A model generated the notes under the pieces. The model was not told the DNA's origin. It saw only the letters and a list, made by a program, of their open reading frames with translations, and did no database searches. Position numbers and translations under genes: made by a program. Positions 44,662 to 54,441 of a stretch of DNA of 64,000 nt are shown here, in pieces. The DNA is from Rhizobiales bacterium IMCC20636 (GTDB lineage: Bacteria; Pseudomonadota; Alphaproteobacteria; Rhizobiales; GCA-2746425). The stretch lies in NCBI GenBank assembly GCA_016865015.1, contig CP018226.1:62001-126000 (forward strand), read 5' to 3'. Numbering within the stretch: the first letter of the stretch is position 1; every line of letters starts with the position of its first letter.

Positions 44662-46194
44662 ATGGTTGCACATGTCACCACAGTCAGTTTTCAGGGTATT
44701 GAAGCGGTGCCTGTGGATGTGCAGGTTTTGCTGGCACCGGGCCTGCCGGCTTTCACCATTGTCGGTCTGCCCGACAAGGCCGTGGCGGAAAGCCGGGAAC
44801 GGGTGCGTGGGGCCTTGCATGCCTCCGGTCTGTCACTGCCGCCGCGCCGCATCACTGTGAATCTGGCCCCGGCGGATCTGCCCAAGGAAGGCAGCCATTA
44901 CGATCTTCCCATCGCCCTTGGGCTGATGGCGGCCATTGGTGCCCTGCCCGCAGAATTCCTCAGTCGCTTTGTGGTGCTCGGCGAGCTGGCGCTGGATGGC
45001 AGTATTGCCGCGGTGACAGGTGCATTGCCGGCTGCCATCGCAGCCAATGCCATGGACAAGGGCTTGATCTGTCCCGCATCCAGCGGCCGGGAAGCTGCGT
45101 GGGCGGGAACCGATCTGGAGGTGCTGGCCCCGGAAAACCTGATTCAGCTGGCCAATCATTTCAAAGGCACGCAAGTGCTGTCCAGTCCCGAGCCTGCAAT
45201 CCATGCTGCGGCAGACAATCTGCCGGACCTGTCTGACATCAAGGGACAGGAAACCGCCCGGCGGGCGCTGGAAGTGGCAGCAGCGGGTGGCCATAACATG
45301 CTGATGATCGGCCCGCCCGGGGCCGGAAAATCCATGCTCGCCGCCCGCTTGCCATCGATTTTACCGCCGCTCTCGCCAAAAGAATTGCTGGAAGTATCGA
45401 TGATTGCCTCCATTGCGGGCAGTCTGTCCGCCGGTGGTCTGTCGGACCGGCGGCCATTCCGGGAGCCACACCATTCTGCCTCCATGGCAGCGATGGTGGG
45501 TGGTGGCATACGCGCCAAGCCGGGCGAGGTTTCACTGGCGCATAATGGCATTCTGTTTCTTGATGAATTGCCTGAATTCACACCGCAGGTGCTGGACAGT
45601 CTGCGCCAACCTCTGGAGCGCGGCGAAACCTCCATTGCCCGCGTCAATTATCGGCTGACCTATCCATCGCGCTTTCAACTGATTGCTGCCATGAACCCCT
45701 GCAAGTGCGGGCGGGCCGGGGAGCCGGGTTACAAATGCCCGCGCGGGCCACGCTGCGCCAATGATTATCAGGCACGCATATCCGGCCCGTTTCTGGACCG
45801 CATTGATATTCGCATTGCGGTTCCAGCCGTGACGGCCAGCGATCTGATTACCCCCAAACCGAGCGAGGCCAGCAAGGAAGTGGCCCAACGGGTGGCAAAA
45901 GTCCGCACGCTTCAGGCCGAGCGGTTTGCCGCCATCGGCCGTCCCGATATTCGCACCATTGCACAGGCCCCGGCAGATTTGATCAGCGCGGTGGCGCAGC
46001 CGGATGCGGCAGGACTGGCATTGTTGAAAGATGCCGCCGAAGCCATGAAGCTCAGCGCGCGCGGCTACCACCGTGTGCTGAAAATCTCGCGGACGCTGGC
46101 GGATTTGGATGGCTCAGAGCAACCGGGCCGCATCCATCTGGCCGAAGCCCTGAGTTACCGCATGGTCGGGGATGGCGGCACAAATGCAGCCTGA
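44662..46194 (+). CDS. comM: ComM/YifB-family AAA+ Mg-chelatase-like ATPase
   Basis: This 510-residue protein has an N-terminal Lon-like fold (VDVQVLLAPGLPAFTIVGLPDKAVAESRERV), Walker A MIGPPGAGKSMLAARLP, Walker B GILFLDELPEF, arginine and sensor motifs, CKCGRAGEPGYKCPRGPRC with four cysteines, and a C-terminal helical lid. In Vibrio, ComM is a hexameric helicase for branch migration during natural transformation; a similar recombination role is inferred. It is about 115 bp from the TetR gene and has no close partner. Confidence 0.93.
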   Translation: MVAHVTTVSFQGIEAVPVDVQVLLAPGLPAFTIVGLPDKAVAESRERVRGALHASGLSLPPRRITVNLAPADLPKEGSHYDLPIALGLMAAIGALPAEFLSRFVVLGELALDGSIAAVTGALPAAIAANAMDKGLICPASSGREAAWAGTDLEVLAPENLIQLANHFKGTQVLSSPEPAIHAAADNLPDLSDIKGQETARRALEVAAAGGHNMLMIGPPGAGKSMLAARLPSILPPLSPKELLEVSMIASIAGSLSAGGLSDRRPFREPHHSASMAAMVGGGIRAKPGEVSLAHNGILFLDELPEFTPQVLDSLRQPLERGETSIARVNYRLTYPSRFQLIAAMNPCKCGRAGEPGYKCPRGPRCANDYQARISGPFLDRIDIRIAVPAVTASDLITPKPSEASKEVAQRVAKVRTLQAERFAAIGRPDIRTIAQAPADLISAVAQPDAAGLALLKDAAEAMKLSARGYHRVLKISRTLADLDGSEQPGRIHLAEALSYRMVGDGGTNAA

Positions 46195-46300
46195 GGCATA
46201 CTAAAAACTGTCATCGAATGTTCAAAAAATGCAGATAAAGCAGTTTGTGTGGACGCAAATTGCGCCTATATGCACGACAGCAGATTTGCAAATTGATTGT

Positions 46301-46316
46301 CTCCCGTTGACGGGAG
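46301..46316. promoter_or_regulatory. Perfect inverted repeat ahead of olsB
   Basis: CTCCCGTTGACGGGAG has 7-bp arms around TG and lies 24 bp before the olsB start. It could be an operator or a small leader hairpin. Nothing else of note is seen in the 146-bp gap. Confidence 0.35.
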
Positions 46317-46340
46317 TTCAATCCACAAGGATGGGAATTT

Positions 46341-47297
46341 GTGATGCGAACGGGGTTGGGGACACCACTATCAACCTGGCAGCGCCTGCGCTCTGCCTCA
46401 CGCAACGGCTTTTCCCCAAGAGCCTTCTTGCCGGCGTCCCAATTGCCCAATAACCCGCTTCCCAATTCGGCTGATCCTTATGCCCAGCCACATGGTGTGA
46501 TTGGCGGTCGCATCGGCAATCTGGAAGTTCGACTGGCGCAAACACCACGCGAATTGCGCAAGGCGCAATCGCTGCGGTACAAGGTGTTTTACGGTGAGCT
46601 GGCCGCAGTGGCCAATGCCAAGACCCGGTTCTTCCGCCGAGATGAAGACCGGTTCGACCGGATTTGCGATCATCTTCTGGTGTTCGATCACGACTCGCTG
46701 AACCACCGCAAGAAACCCCGCATTGTCGGCACCTACCGGTTGCTGCGGCAGGACGTTGCCGAGATCCATGGCGGTTTCTACACCGCTGATGAATATGATA
46801 TTGCACCACTTCTGGCGCGCCATTCCCATTTGAAATTTCTTGAGCTTGGTCGGTCCTGCGTGTTGCCGGACTACCGCACCAGCCGAACGGTTGAACTGCT
46901 CTGGCACGGCATCTGGTCCTATGTACGGGCGCATCATCTTGATGTCATGTTTGGCTGCGCGTCCTTTGCCGGAACTGACCCGCAAGACCATGCAACTGCG
47001 CTGTCTTTCTTGCACCATCATGCAGCGAGCGCGCCGGAATGGAGCGTCAAAGCGCTGCCGGGCCGCTATACGGATATGAATTATCTGTCCAGGGATGACG
47101 TATCCGCCAGAACTGCAATTCGGGATTTGCCGCCGCTCGTCAAAGGCTATCTGCGGCTGGGGGCAAAGATCGGAGATGGCGCGGTGATTGACCATCAATT
47201 CGGCACGACAGATGTGCTGATTGTGTTGCCGGTGTCAGAGATTGACGAGCGCTATATCAGGCATTTTGGTGCCGACGCGACGCGCTACGCGGTCTGA
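46341..47297 (+). CDS. olsB: Ornithine-acyl[ACP] N-acyltransferase-like protein (OlsB, GNAT fold)
   Basis: This 318-residue protein has the OlsB/hemolysin-like acyltransferase pattern: LEVRLAQTPRELRKAQSLRYKVFYGE, DRFDRICDHLLVFD, IVGTYRLLRQDVA, GGFYTADEYDI, FLELGRSCVLPDYR and FGCASFAGTDPQDH. OlsB makes lyso-ornithine lipid from ornithine and a 3-hydroxyacyl-ACP; the second enzyme OlsA is not in the window. GTG 46341 and ATG 46344 are equally possible starts behind an AAGGA. Confidence 0.86.
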   Translation: MMRTGLGTPLSTWQRLRSASRNGFSPRAFLPASQLPNNPLPNSADPYAQPHGVIGGRIGNLEVRLAQTPRELRKAQSLRYKVFYGELAAVANAKTRFFRRDEDRFDRICDHLLVFDHDSLNHRKKPRIVGTYRLLRQDVAEIHGGFYTADEYDIAPLLARHSHLKFLELGRSCVLPDYRTSRTVELLWHGIWSYVRAHHLDVMFGCASFAGTDPQDHATALSFLHHHAASAPEWSVKALPGRYTDMNYLSRDDVSARTAIRDLPPLVKGYLRLGAKIGDGAVIDHQFGTTDVLIVLPVSEIDERYIRHFGADATRYAV

Positions 47298-47397
47298 CTT
47301 CGGGGAATTGCGCATTGCGTAATTAAGGTGGGGGACAAACCCATCTGAAACGGCTAAACAGTGTTTTCCTGTCATCAACAGACCGGCAAACGTTTTT

Positions 47398-48972
47398 ATG
47401 GCTCAATTGCCACCTGTTAAAATTGCCAACAACCGAATGCAGCCGCCAGACATCATGAGCGGGCAGACAGACAATCGGGCTGGTGCTGCCTTTGCTTCCG
47501 ATCCGCTGATCCCTGCACAATCCGCTCTGGATTTCCGACCTGTTCTGCTGGTCATGGGCATTCTGACGTCCATTCTGGGTGTCACCATGATGGCACCGGC
47601 GATTGTGGATGCGGCCCTTGGCAATGCGGATTGGCGCAGCTTTGCAGTGGCCTCCCTGATCACCACCCTGTTCGGTCTTGGACTATGGCTGGCGACGCGG
47701 GGCACAGTGCGCGGTCTTGGGACACGGCAGGCCTTCCTGATGACCGTGGCCGCCTGGCTTGCGCTGACCACATTCGGAGCCTTGCCGATTTACCTGTCCG
47801 GTGTTGTGCCCACTTTCACGGATGCCTTTTTCGAGGCCATGTCCGGCCTGACCACAACGGGCGCCACGGTGATCACCCATCTGGATTCCACCCCACCTGG
47901 AATCCTGTTCTGGCGAGCGATCCTGCAATGGCTCGGCGGGCTTGGGATTATCGTTATGGCGGTTGCCATTCTGCCTATGCTGCAGATTGGTGGCATGCAG
48001 ATGTTCAAGGCGGAAGCGTTTGATTCCACCGATGCCATCCTGCCCCGTGTGACGCAGATTTCCGGAGCCATGAGCCTTGTGTATATCCTGCTGACCATGA
48101 TGTGTGCCTTTGCCTATTTCATCGCAGGAATGAGCCTGTCCGATGCCCTGTTTCACGCCATGACAACAGTTGCCACCGGCGGGTTTTCCACCAAGGACGC
48201 ATCGCTGGCCCATTTCGACAGTGCCATGATCGACACAATCTGCATCGTCTTCATGCTGGCCGGCAGCCTGCCGTTTCTGCTGTGGATTCAGGCGTTTCAG
48301 GGCCGGTTGAAACCGATGTTGAAGGATCAGCAAGTGCGGGGTTTCTTCGGCATATTGCTGTTATTCATTCTTGCCATCTGGGCCTATGAGACCATACGGG
48401 GTGTTCATCCCGGTCTCGACGGATTGCGCTACGGTGCTTTCAATGTGATTTCGATCATGACCGGAACCGGTTTTGCCAATGATGATTATGGCGCCTGGGG
48501 GCCCTTTTCCATCGCACTGTTTTTCGTCGTCACCTTCATTGGTGGCTGTGCAGGATCAACCTCATGCGGCATGAAAGTGTTTCGCATTCAAGTGCTTTTC
48601 ATGGATCTGCGCCAACATTTGAATCGGTTGGCGTTTCCGCACGGCATTTTCATCCGCCGCTTCAATGGACGACCGATTTCCTCCAGCGTATCGCTGTCGG
48701 TAATGGTGTTCTTCTTTCTGTTTCTGCTGAGCTTTGCGATCCTGTCGGTGCTGCTGGCCCTGACCGGCATGGATACGCTGACAGCCATGTCCGGCGCTGC
48801 CACTTCGCTGTCGAATGTGGGCCCGGGCCTTGGAGAGATTATCGGACCATCCGGCAATTTTCAGCCGGTGAGCGACACTGCAAAATGGCTTTTGATAATT
48901 GGTATGCTGGTGGGCCGACTGGAATTTTTCACCATGCTGGTACTGATTCTACCGCGATTCTGGCGATCATAG
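47398..48972 (+). CDS. trkH: Trk-type potassium uptake protein TrkH
   Basis: This 524-residue K+ transporter membrane subunit has about ten or more hydrophobic segments, with four pore-like regions: MSGLTTTGATVI, FHAMTTVATGGFSTKD, FNVISIMTGTGFANDDYG and MSGAATSLSNVGPG. These match the TGA/TGF/VGP selectivity pattern of TrkH. It needs TrkA, which is not in this window. The first ATG (47398) has a weak ribosome site, and ATG 47455 is possible. Confidence 0.94.
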   Translation: MAQLPPVKIANNRMQPPDIMSGQTDNRAGAAFASDPLIPAQSALDFRPVLLVMGILTSILGVTMMAPAIVDAALGNADWRSFAVASLITTLFGLGLWLATRGTVRGLGTRQAFLMTVAAWLALTTFGALPIYLSGVVPTFTDAFFEAMSGLTTTGATVITHLDSTPPGILFWRAILQWLGGLGIIVMAVAILPMLQIGGMQMFKAEAFDSTDAILPRVTQISGAMSLVYILLTMMCAFAYFIAGMSLSDALFHAMTTVATGGFSTKDASLAHFDSAMIDTICIVFMLAGSLPFLLWIQAFQGRLKPMLKDQQVRGFFGILLLFILAIWAYETIRGVHPGLDGLRYGAFNVISIMTGTGFANDDYGAWGPFSIALFFVVTFIGGCAGSTSCGMKVFRIQVLFMDLRQHLNRLAFPHGIFIRRFNGRPISSSVSLSVMVFFFLFLLSFAILSVLLALTGMDTLTAMSGAATSLSNVGPGLGEIIGPSGNFQPVSDTAKWLLIIGMLVGRLEFFTMLVLILPRFWRS

Positions 48973-48986
48973 ACTTTTCTTGTTTT

Positions 48987-49012
48987 CGGGGCGGTTCATA
49001 TGAACCGCCCCG
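48987..49012. terminator. 26-bp perfect palindrome between convergent trkH and DJ-1/PfpI genes
   Basis: Thirteen-base arms beginning CGGGGCGGTTCAT are followed at once by their exact complement, with no loop. It lies 15 bp after trkH and 11 bp before the end of the facing gene. No T-run follows on either strand, so it is not a standard intrinsic terminator, but its place suggests a shared 3' structure. Confidence 0.5.
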
Positions 49013-49022
49013 ATGACAAATC

Positions 49023-49697
49023 TTACAGAAGGGCCAACAATTTGCGTGCGGCTTCTTCGGACGAAGCGGGATTCTGGCCGGTGACGAGTTTACCGTCGAC
49101 AACCACGAAAGATGCCCAGTCGTCACCCTTTCGGTAGGTGCCGCCGTTTTCCTTCAGCATGTCTTCCACGAGGAAAGGCACGATGTCGGCCAGGCCAACG
49201 CCTTCTTCTTCGGTATTGGTGAAACCTGTGACTTCTTTGCCAGAGACAAGCGGCTTGCCATCAGCGCCCTTGGGATGCCTGAACACTGCAGGGGCGTGAC
49301 AGACTGCGCCGACCGGGCGGTCGCTTGCAGCGAAGGTTTCGATCAGCTTTTTGCTGTCGCTGTCCTCGGCCAGATCCCAAAGCGGGCCATGACCACCAGG
49401 ATAGAAGATCGCGTCGAACCCATCGGCTGAGACCGTCGACAGCACTGCTGTGTTGGCCAGAGCTTTCCGGGCTGCGTCATCGGCCTTGAAGCGCTTGGTG
49501 GCTTCAGTCTGAGCATCATCCGCATCGCTTGAAGGATCAAGCGGCGGTTGGCCACCCTTGGGTGAGGCCAGAGTGATTTCGGCACCTGCGTCCTTGAACA
49601 CATAATAGGGTGCGGCAAATTCCTCGAGCCAGAAGCCGGTATTTTTGCCGGTGTTACCCAACTGATCGTGGGATGTGAGAACCATGAGAATTTTCAT
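49023..49697 (-). CDS. DJ-1/PfpI-family type 1 glutamine amidotransferase domain protein
   Basis: This 224-residue protein has the DJ-1/Hsp31 pattern: KILMVLTSHDQLGNTGKNTGFWLEEFAAPYY, YPGGHGPLWDLAED and the nucleophile elbow VGAVCHAPAVF, whose cysteine is followed by histidine as in glyoxalase III and deglycase-type members. A role in methylglyoxal removal is likely by family. It lies 27 bp behind a quinone-oxidoreductase-type gene in the same direction. Confidence 0.9.
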   Translation of the reverse strand: MKILMVLTSHDQLGNTGKNTGFWLEEFAAPYYVFKDAGAEITLASPKGGQPPLDPSSDADDAQTEATKRFKADDAARKALANTAVLSTVSADGFDAIFYPGGHGPLWDLAEDSDSKKLIETFAASDRPVGAVCHAPAVFRHPKGADGKPLVSGKEVTGFTNTEEEGVGLADIVPFLVEDMLKENGGTYRKGDDWASFVVVDGKLVTGQNPASSEEAARKLLALL

Positions 49698-49724
49698 TTG
49701 GCTTTAGCCTTTTGTTTTCTTGTT

Positions 49725-50756
49725 TCAGTTGCTCAACTTGACGACACGTTTGCCGAAGGCCTCGCCGTTCAGCAGACCAACGAATGCTGCAGGCGCTTGT
49801 TCCAATCCATCGATCATTTCTTCACGATACTGGATCTTGCCTGCCGTCACCCACTCGCCCATCTGCTTGGCAAATTCCGGATAAAGATGGCCGAAATCAT
49901 CAAACACGATAAAGCCGCGTACGGTCATGCGTTTGCGCAAAATTGTGCCGAGCAAGAGGTTCAAGCGATCGGGACCATCCGGCAGTGACGTGGCGTTATA
50001 TTGCGAAATCAGGCCACAGACCGGAATACGGGCCGAGGCGTTAAGCAATGGCATCACCGCATCGAAGACTGCGCCGCCGACATTTTCAAAGTAGATATCC
50101 ACGCCGTCCGGGACAGCCTTTTTCAGGGCCTCGGGAAAACCATCGGCCTTGTAATCGATGCAGGCGTCAAACCCCAGCGTCTCAACCACATGAGCACATT
50201 TTTCGGCGCCCCCGGCGATGCCGACAACGCGCAGCCCCAGAATCTTGCCGATCTGACCGACAGTTGCGCCAACAGGGCCACTGGCCCCGGCAACCACCAG
50301 GGTTTCACCGGATTTTGGTTGGCCGATCTGTGTCAGGCCAGCCCAGGCTGTCAGGCCCGGCATTCCCAACACGCCAAGCGCCCAGGACGGTTTTTCGGGT
50401 GACTTGCCCATGTTGATCACACCCGTGCCATCAGACAGCGCGTAATCCTGCCAACCGCCAAATGCGACAACCCAGTCGCCTTTCTCAAACCCGGCCACGT
50501 CAGAGCTGACGACCTGCGCTACCGTGCCACCAACCATCACCGCGCCGATCTCGACGGGAGCCGCATAGGATGGCGCATCGCTCATCCGGCCACGCATGTA
50601 AGGGTCGAGCGAAAGATACTCGTTGCGCAGCAACATCTGGCCTTTGGCCGGACTTGGCAGATCTTCGGTCTCGAGACGCAAAGTGTTGTCGTTTGGTGCG
50701 CCCTTGGGACGCTCGGCCAGTACGAATTTTCGGTTCTGAGTTGTGGATTGGGTCAT
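49725..50756 (-). CDS. NADP-dependent medium-chain reductase (CurA/leukotriene B4 dehydrogenase type)
   Basis: This 343-residue zinc-free MDR enzyme has RGRMSDAPSYAAPVEIGAVMVGG near the N terminus, the cofactor loop VVAGASGPVGATVGQIGKILG and GGAEKCAHVVETLGFDACIDYK, then YFENVGGAVFDAVMPLLN. This is the CurA/YncB group that reduces conjugated double bonds of enones. It is coded with the DJ-1-like gene, so both may deal with reactive carbonyls. The 247 bp between it and the RND genes show no gene. Confidence 0.92.
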   Translation of the reverse strand: MTQSTTQNRKFVLAERPKGAPNDNTLRLETEDLPSPAKGQMLLRNEYLSLDPYMRGRMSDAPSYAAPVEIGAVMVGGTVAQVVSSDVAGFEKGDWVVAFGGWQDYALSDGTGVINMGKSPEKPSWALGVLGMPGLTAWAGLTQIGQPKSGETLVVAGASGPVGATVGQIGKILGLRVVGIAGGAEKCAHVVETLGFDACIDYKADGFPEALKKAVPDGVDIYFENVGGAVFDAVMPLLNASARIPVCGLISQYNATSLPDGPDRLNLLLGTILRKRMTVRGFIVFDDFGHLYPEFAKQMGEWVTAGKIQYREEMIDGLEQAPAAFVGLLNGEAFGKRVVKLSN

Positions 50757-51003
50757 GGATAAATTCCTTATTACGTCAGGCTTGGAACCTGTTTTTGCTG
50801 TTGAGACGACCGATCAACCACCCACAGGGTGTGAAACGGTGTCGGATGTTCGATGGAACGGGCCTAGAGTTTTCTTCTCTGTATAGAACCGTTTGAGTTG
50901 ATCAGTTCATCCCTTAGCTATGACTGCAAAGTTGAAATACAATGCTGCAGGGATATTCTGTTGCCTGATAGGTGATCAAGTTTGTGTGTGTGCAGGCTGA
51001 TGG

Positions 51004-54000
51004 CTACACCAAGCGGGTCCCGGGCTTGCCATAGATGGTTTGACGCAGACGCCGGAAATCCTCACCAACACCAATCAGAGCCGGCACTAGAAACAGCACC
51101 AGAAGCGTTGCGAAGGCCAATCCGAAAACCATGGTGATCGCCATCGGCATCAGAAACTGGGCTTGGCGACTGGTTTCGAACAACAGGGGTGCCAGGCCGC
51201 CAATCGTGCTGAGAGATGTCAGCAACACTGCCCGCAGACGGTCACGGCTGGCACCAGTGGCTGCTGCACGCGCCGTATCACCATCGGCCATGCGCTCTTC
51301 CAGCCGGCTGACCAGAATGATTGAATCATTGACCAGAATACCAGACAGGCCCAACAGGCCAATCACCGACAGGACAGTGAGATCGAACCCCAGAACCCAA
51401 TGGCCAAACACGGTGCCAACAAAGCCGAAAGGAATGATCATCATCACAACAAAGGGCCGCGTGTAGCTGGCAAAAACCCACGCCAGAATGATGTAAATCA
51501 CCAGCATCGCGAGAGCTGTGCCAGTGCGTAACTCACCGAACGACCTGCCCTGCTCTTCTGACCGGCCGGATAATTTGTAGTCCAACCCATACCGGGTGGT
51601 GATTTCCTCAAGGCCGCTGGCCTCCAGCTGTTCCAGAATGGCGTTGGCATTGGTCACCTTGTCATCAACATCAGCAGTGACGGAAATGGTCGTGCGGCCA
51701 TCGCGACGCTGGATCGTGGCAAACCCCTGACGTTCCGACAGATTGACCACTTCGGTCAATGGTACATAGCGCCCATCCGGTGCCCGCAGATTAAGCTCGC
51801 GCAGGGCAGCGCTTCCCTCTGTTGCGCGGTTTTCGCTGATGCGAATGGCGATTTCATCCTCACCATCAAAGAAGCGCCGGGCAATGGTGCCTTCAAAGGC
51901 GTTGCGAATTTGCTCGCCGACGCGATCAACCGTAAACCCAAGAGAAGCGCCCCTGTCTTTCAGGCGCATGACGAGTTCCGGCTTGCCGTAGGGCAGATCA
52001 TCTTCCGCGCCGCTGACACCGGGGAACGAGTTGATGAAGACAATCAATTCGGCGGCGGCTTCTTTCAGCGTACCCGGATCGCTGCCCTTCAACCGCACAT
52101 CAATGTCGCGTCCCGGCGGGCCGAAGCGGTTGCGGGAGATTGAGAACTGCTTCAGACCCGGCATGTCAGGAACAGCTTCGCGCCATTTTGATATGATTTC
52201 CGAAGTCCGGACGTCACGTTCTTCGGACGATGTCAGCTGCACGCGGAAGCTTGCAACATTGTCACCCCGGCTGCGGCCGGAACTGCCCAGCGTCAGGTAA
52301 CTGGAGCGGATCAACGCGCCCGGTGCGGCAAGTGTTTTTTCCACATCAAACAGGGCTGCTTCCAGGATGCGCAATTTTTCAAGCGCGTCCTTTTCGGCGA
52401 TGCCGGCGTTGAATTCTACACCGGCGCGAATTGATTCAGCTTCCGGCGATGGGAAAAATGTGAAACTCACCTTGCCCGACTGAACAAAGGCCAGCGCGAC
52501 AATCATGGCTGCGATTGTAAAGGCAATGGTGATGTAGCGCCCCGCATAGGCAGCCTCGGCCATGGCCGCAAAGGGGCCATCACGAAACCAGTCAAACGCG
52601 CCATCAATTGCGGTGCGCGTGCGCGTGCCAAATCCCGATTTGCCGGATGCGTTCGGTCCTGAGAGCCTCTGGATCAGCGCTTCCACACCGGCTGCAATCA
52701 ACAGACTTGCGAGAGCAAACACGGCTGCAATCGCTACCGGTGGCCAGTCTTCAAGCCCGGCTTGCAATGCGGCAATGCGACCGCCTGACAGGGGCAGTGT
52801 ATTGGCAAATGTGAAGAGCGAGAGCAGCGACAGGGCGATGAAAATCATCCGCCAATGGGACCAGCGCCTTGTGGTCGACGCCGCCATAGAATGCGCCAGA
52901 TGGCCTGGCAGGATCAGGAAACACTCGATCAGACTGGCAATAAGGACTGCGATGACCACCAGTGGCAGCACACCCATGAAAGCACCAATGGTGCCGCCCA
53001 TCAAAAGGATCGGTGCAAAGGATGCAATTGTTGTCAGAGCTGCCGCCATCACCGGCGTCAACATCCGCCCAGCCCCGTTTTCAGCTGCCAACAAGGGTGG
53101 CTCACCATTCTTGAACCGTGTTTCGGTGTGTTCAGCGACGACAATGGCGTCATCAACGATGATGCCGAGCATCATGATCAACGCAAACAGGGACAGCATG
53201 TTGATGGTTTCGCCCAACAGATAGAGCACGCCGATCGTGATCAGCATGGCAACCGGTATACCGACAGCAACCCAAAAGGCTGTGCGTGCGTTGAGAAATA
53301 CAAACAGGATGATCAACACCAGAGCGAGGCCTGTTCCGCCATTCTTGACCAGCAACATGATGCGTTCATTGAGGCTGTCGGACCGCAGATCATAGAGTTG
53401 CAAATTCAACTCACGCGGCAAGGTGGGCCGCAACTCATCCAGATAGGTTTGCAGGATCGCTGCGGATTCCAGCGTATCCTTGCCCTTGCCGGTTTGAACA
53501 GTCATCTCGATGGCGGTCTCGCCATTGGCCAGGCCACGGGTCTGGTCCGGATTGAAGCCTTTGGTGACGCGGCCAATGTCACCGAGCCGAATGGTCTCAC
53601 CATCCGGTGTGGCCCGCAGCACCAGATTGCGCAGTGCTTCCGCATCAAGGTCTTCTGACACCACGCGCAATTGGCGCTCCACATCGCTGTCCAGCGTTCC
53701 TGACGGTCTGTCTCGTGTATTGGCCTGAACTGCAGTGGCAACATCGGACACAGTCAGATCGACGCGGCGCAGGCTGATCTCATCGAGTTCCACCCCGATT
53801 TCGGCATCACGAAATCCGGAAAAATCAACCCGGTCGAGGCCAAGCTCCAGAAGATCATCGCGGATGCGCTTGGCGTAGATTTTCAGAGAGCTTTCTGGAA
53901 ACGGCCCTGAGATGGATATGCGGCCCAGATTGTTGAAGAAACGTGGCACCGAAAGTTTTGGGGTTTCCGCTTCATCGGGCAAGGTGGAAATACCATTCAG

Positions 54001-54441
54001 CGCCTGCTCCACCTTGTCCTGGGTATCCTGCATGTTGGTGCCAGGTTCCAGTTCCAGACGGATGGATGCCGCGCCCTCACGGGCATTGGAGGTCATGTCC
54101 TCCACACCTTCGATAAACCTCAGGCTGGGCTCGACATTGGCCAGAATGTTTTCTGCCACATCTTCAGCACTGGCGCCCGGCCAGTTGATGGTCACGGTGA
54201 CCGAGTTGATTTCGATGGATGGGAACACCTGGGTGTTGATACGGGTGATGGCGGCGATGCCAGCCAGTATCATCAGAACCATCAGAAGATTGGCTGCATT
54301 CTTGTGGCGCACGAACAAGCCAATCAAGCCGCGCCGCCTTGGCGCAAACTCATAGGATGAGCCTAGGCGTGGTTCAGCTGTGTTGGGCCGGATCTGACTG
54401 GGCAGGCCGGACCCGCCGGGCGGAGTTTGTGACGGGGTCAC
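51004..54441 (-). CDS. RND efflux transporter permease with an extra two-helix insert
   Basis: This 1145-residue protein, longer than typical AcrB-type permeases (about 1,030-1,050), has the first helix NLLMVLMILAGIAAI, porter domain VNWPGASAEDVAENI-like sequence and the proton relay MMLGIIVDDAIVVAEHTE (Asp430-Asp431). The second half contains GLLGLSGILVNDSIILVSRLEE. Between the first bundle and the second half, residues of about 525-600 carry two added hydrophobic segments (MIFIALSLLSLFTFA, VAIAAVFALASLLIAAG). Its start overlaps the adaptor stop by 4 bp. No outer-membrane channel gene is adjacent. The substrate is unknown. Confidence 0.93.
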   Translation of the reverse strand: MTPSQTPPGGSGLPSQIRPNTAEPRLGSSYEFAPRRRGLIGLFVRHKNAANLLMVLMILAGIAAITRINTQVFPSIEINSVTVTINWPGASAEDVAENILANVEPSLRFIEGVEDMTSNAREGAASIRLELEPGTNMQDTQDKVEQALNGISTLPDEAETPKLSVPRFFNNLGRISISGPFPESSLKIYAKRIRDDLLELGLDRVDFSGFRDAEIGVELDEISLRRVDLTVSDVATAVQANTRDRPSGTLDSDVERQLRVVSEDLDAEALRNLVLRATPDGETIRLGDIGRVTKGFNPDQTRGLANGETAIEMTVQTGKGKDTLESAAILQTYLDELRPTLPRELNLQLYDLRSDSLNERIMLLVKNGGTGLALVLIILFVFLNARTAFWVAVGIPVAMLITIGVLYLLGETINMLSLFALIMMLGIIVDDAIVVAEHTETRFKNGEPPLLAAENGAGRMLTPVMAAALTTIASFAPILLMGGTIGAFMGVLPLVVIAVLIASLIECFLILPGHLAHSMAASTTRRWSHWRMIFIALSLLSLFTFANTLPLSGGRIAALQAGLEDWPPVAIAAVFALASLLIAAGVEALIQRLSGPNASGKSGFGTRTRTAIDGAFDWFRDGPFAAMAEAAYAGRYITIAFTIAAMIVALAFVQSGKVSFTFFPSPEAESIRAGVEFNAGIAEKDALEKLRILEAALFDVEKTLAAPGALIRSSYLTLGSSGRSRGDNVASFRVQLTSSEERDVRTSEIISKWREAVPDMPGLKQFSISRNRFGPPGRDIDVRLKGSDPGTLKEAAAELIVFINSFPGVSGAEDDLPYGKPELVMRLKDRGASLGFTVDRVGEQIRNAFEGTIARRFFDGEDEIAIRISENRATEGSAALRELNLRAPDGRYVPLTEVVNLSERQGFATIQRRDGRTTISVTADVDDKVTNANAILEQLEASGLEEITTRYGLDYKLSGRSEEQGRSFGELRTGTALAMLVIYIILAWVFASYTRPFVVMMIIPFGFVGTVFGHWVLGFDLTVLSVIGLLGLSGILVNDSIILVSRLEERMADGDTARAAATGASRDRLRAVLLTSLSTIGGLAPLLFETSRQAQFLMPMAITMVFGLAFATLLVLFLVPALIGVGEDFRRLRQTIYGKPGTRLV

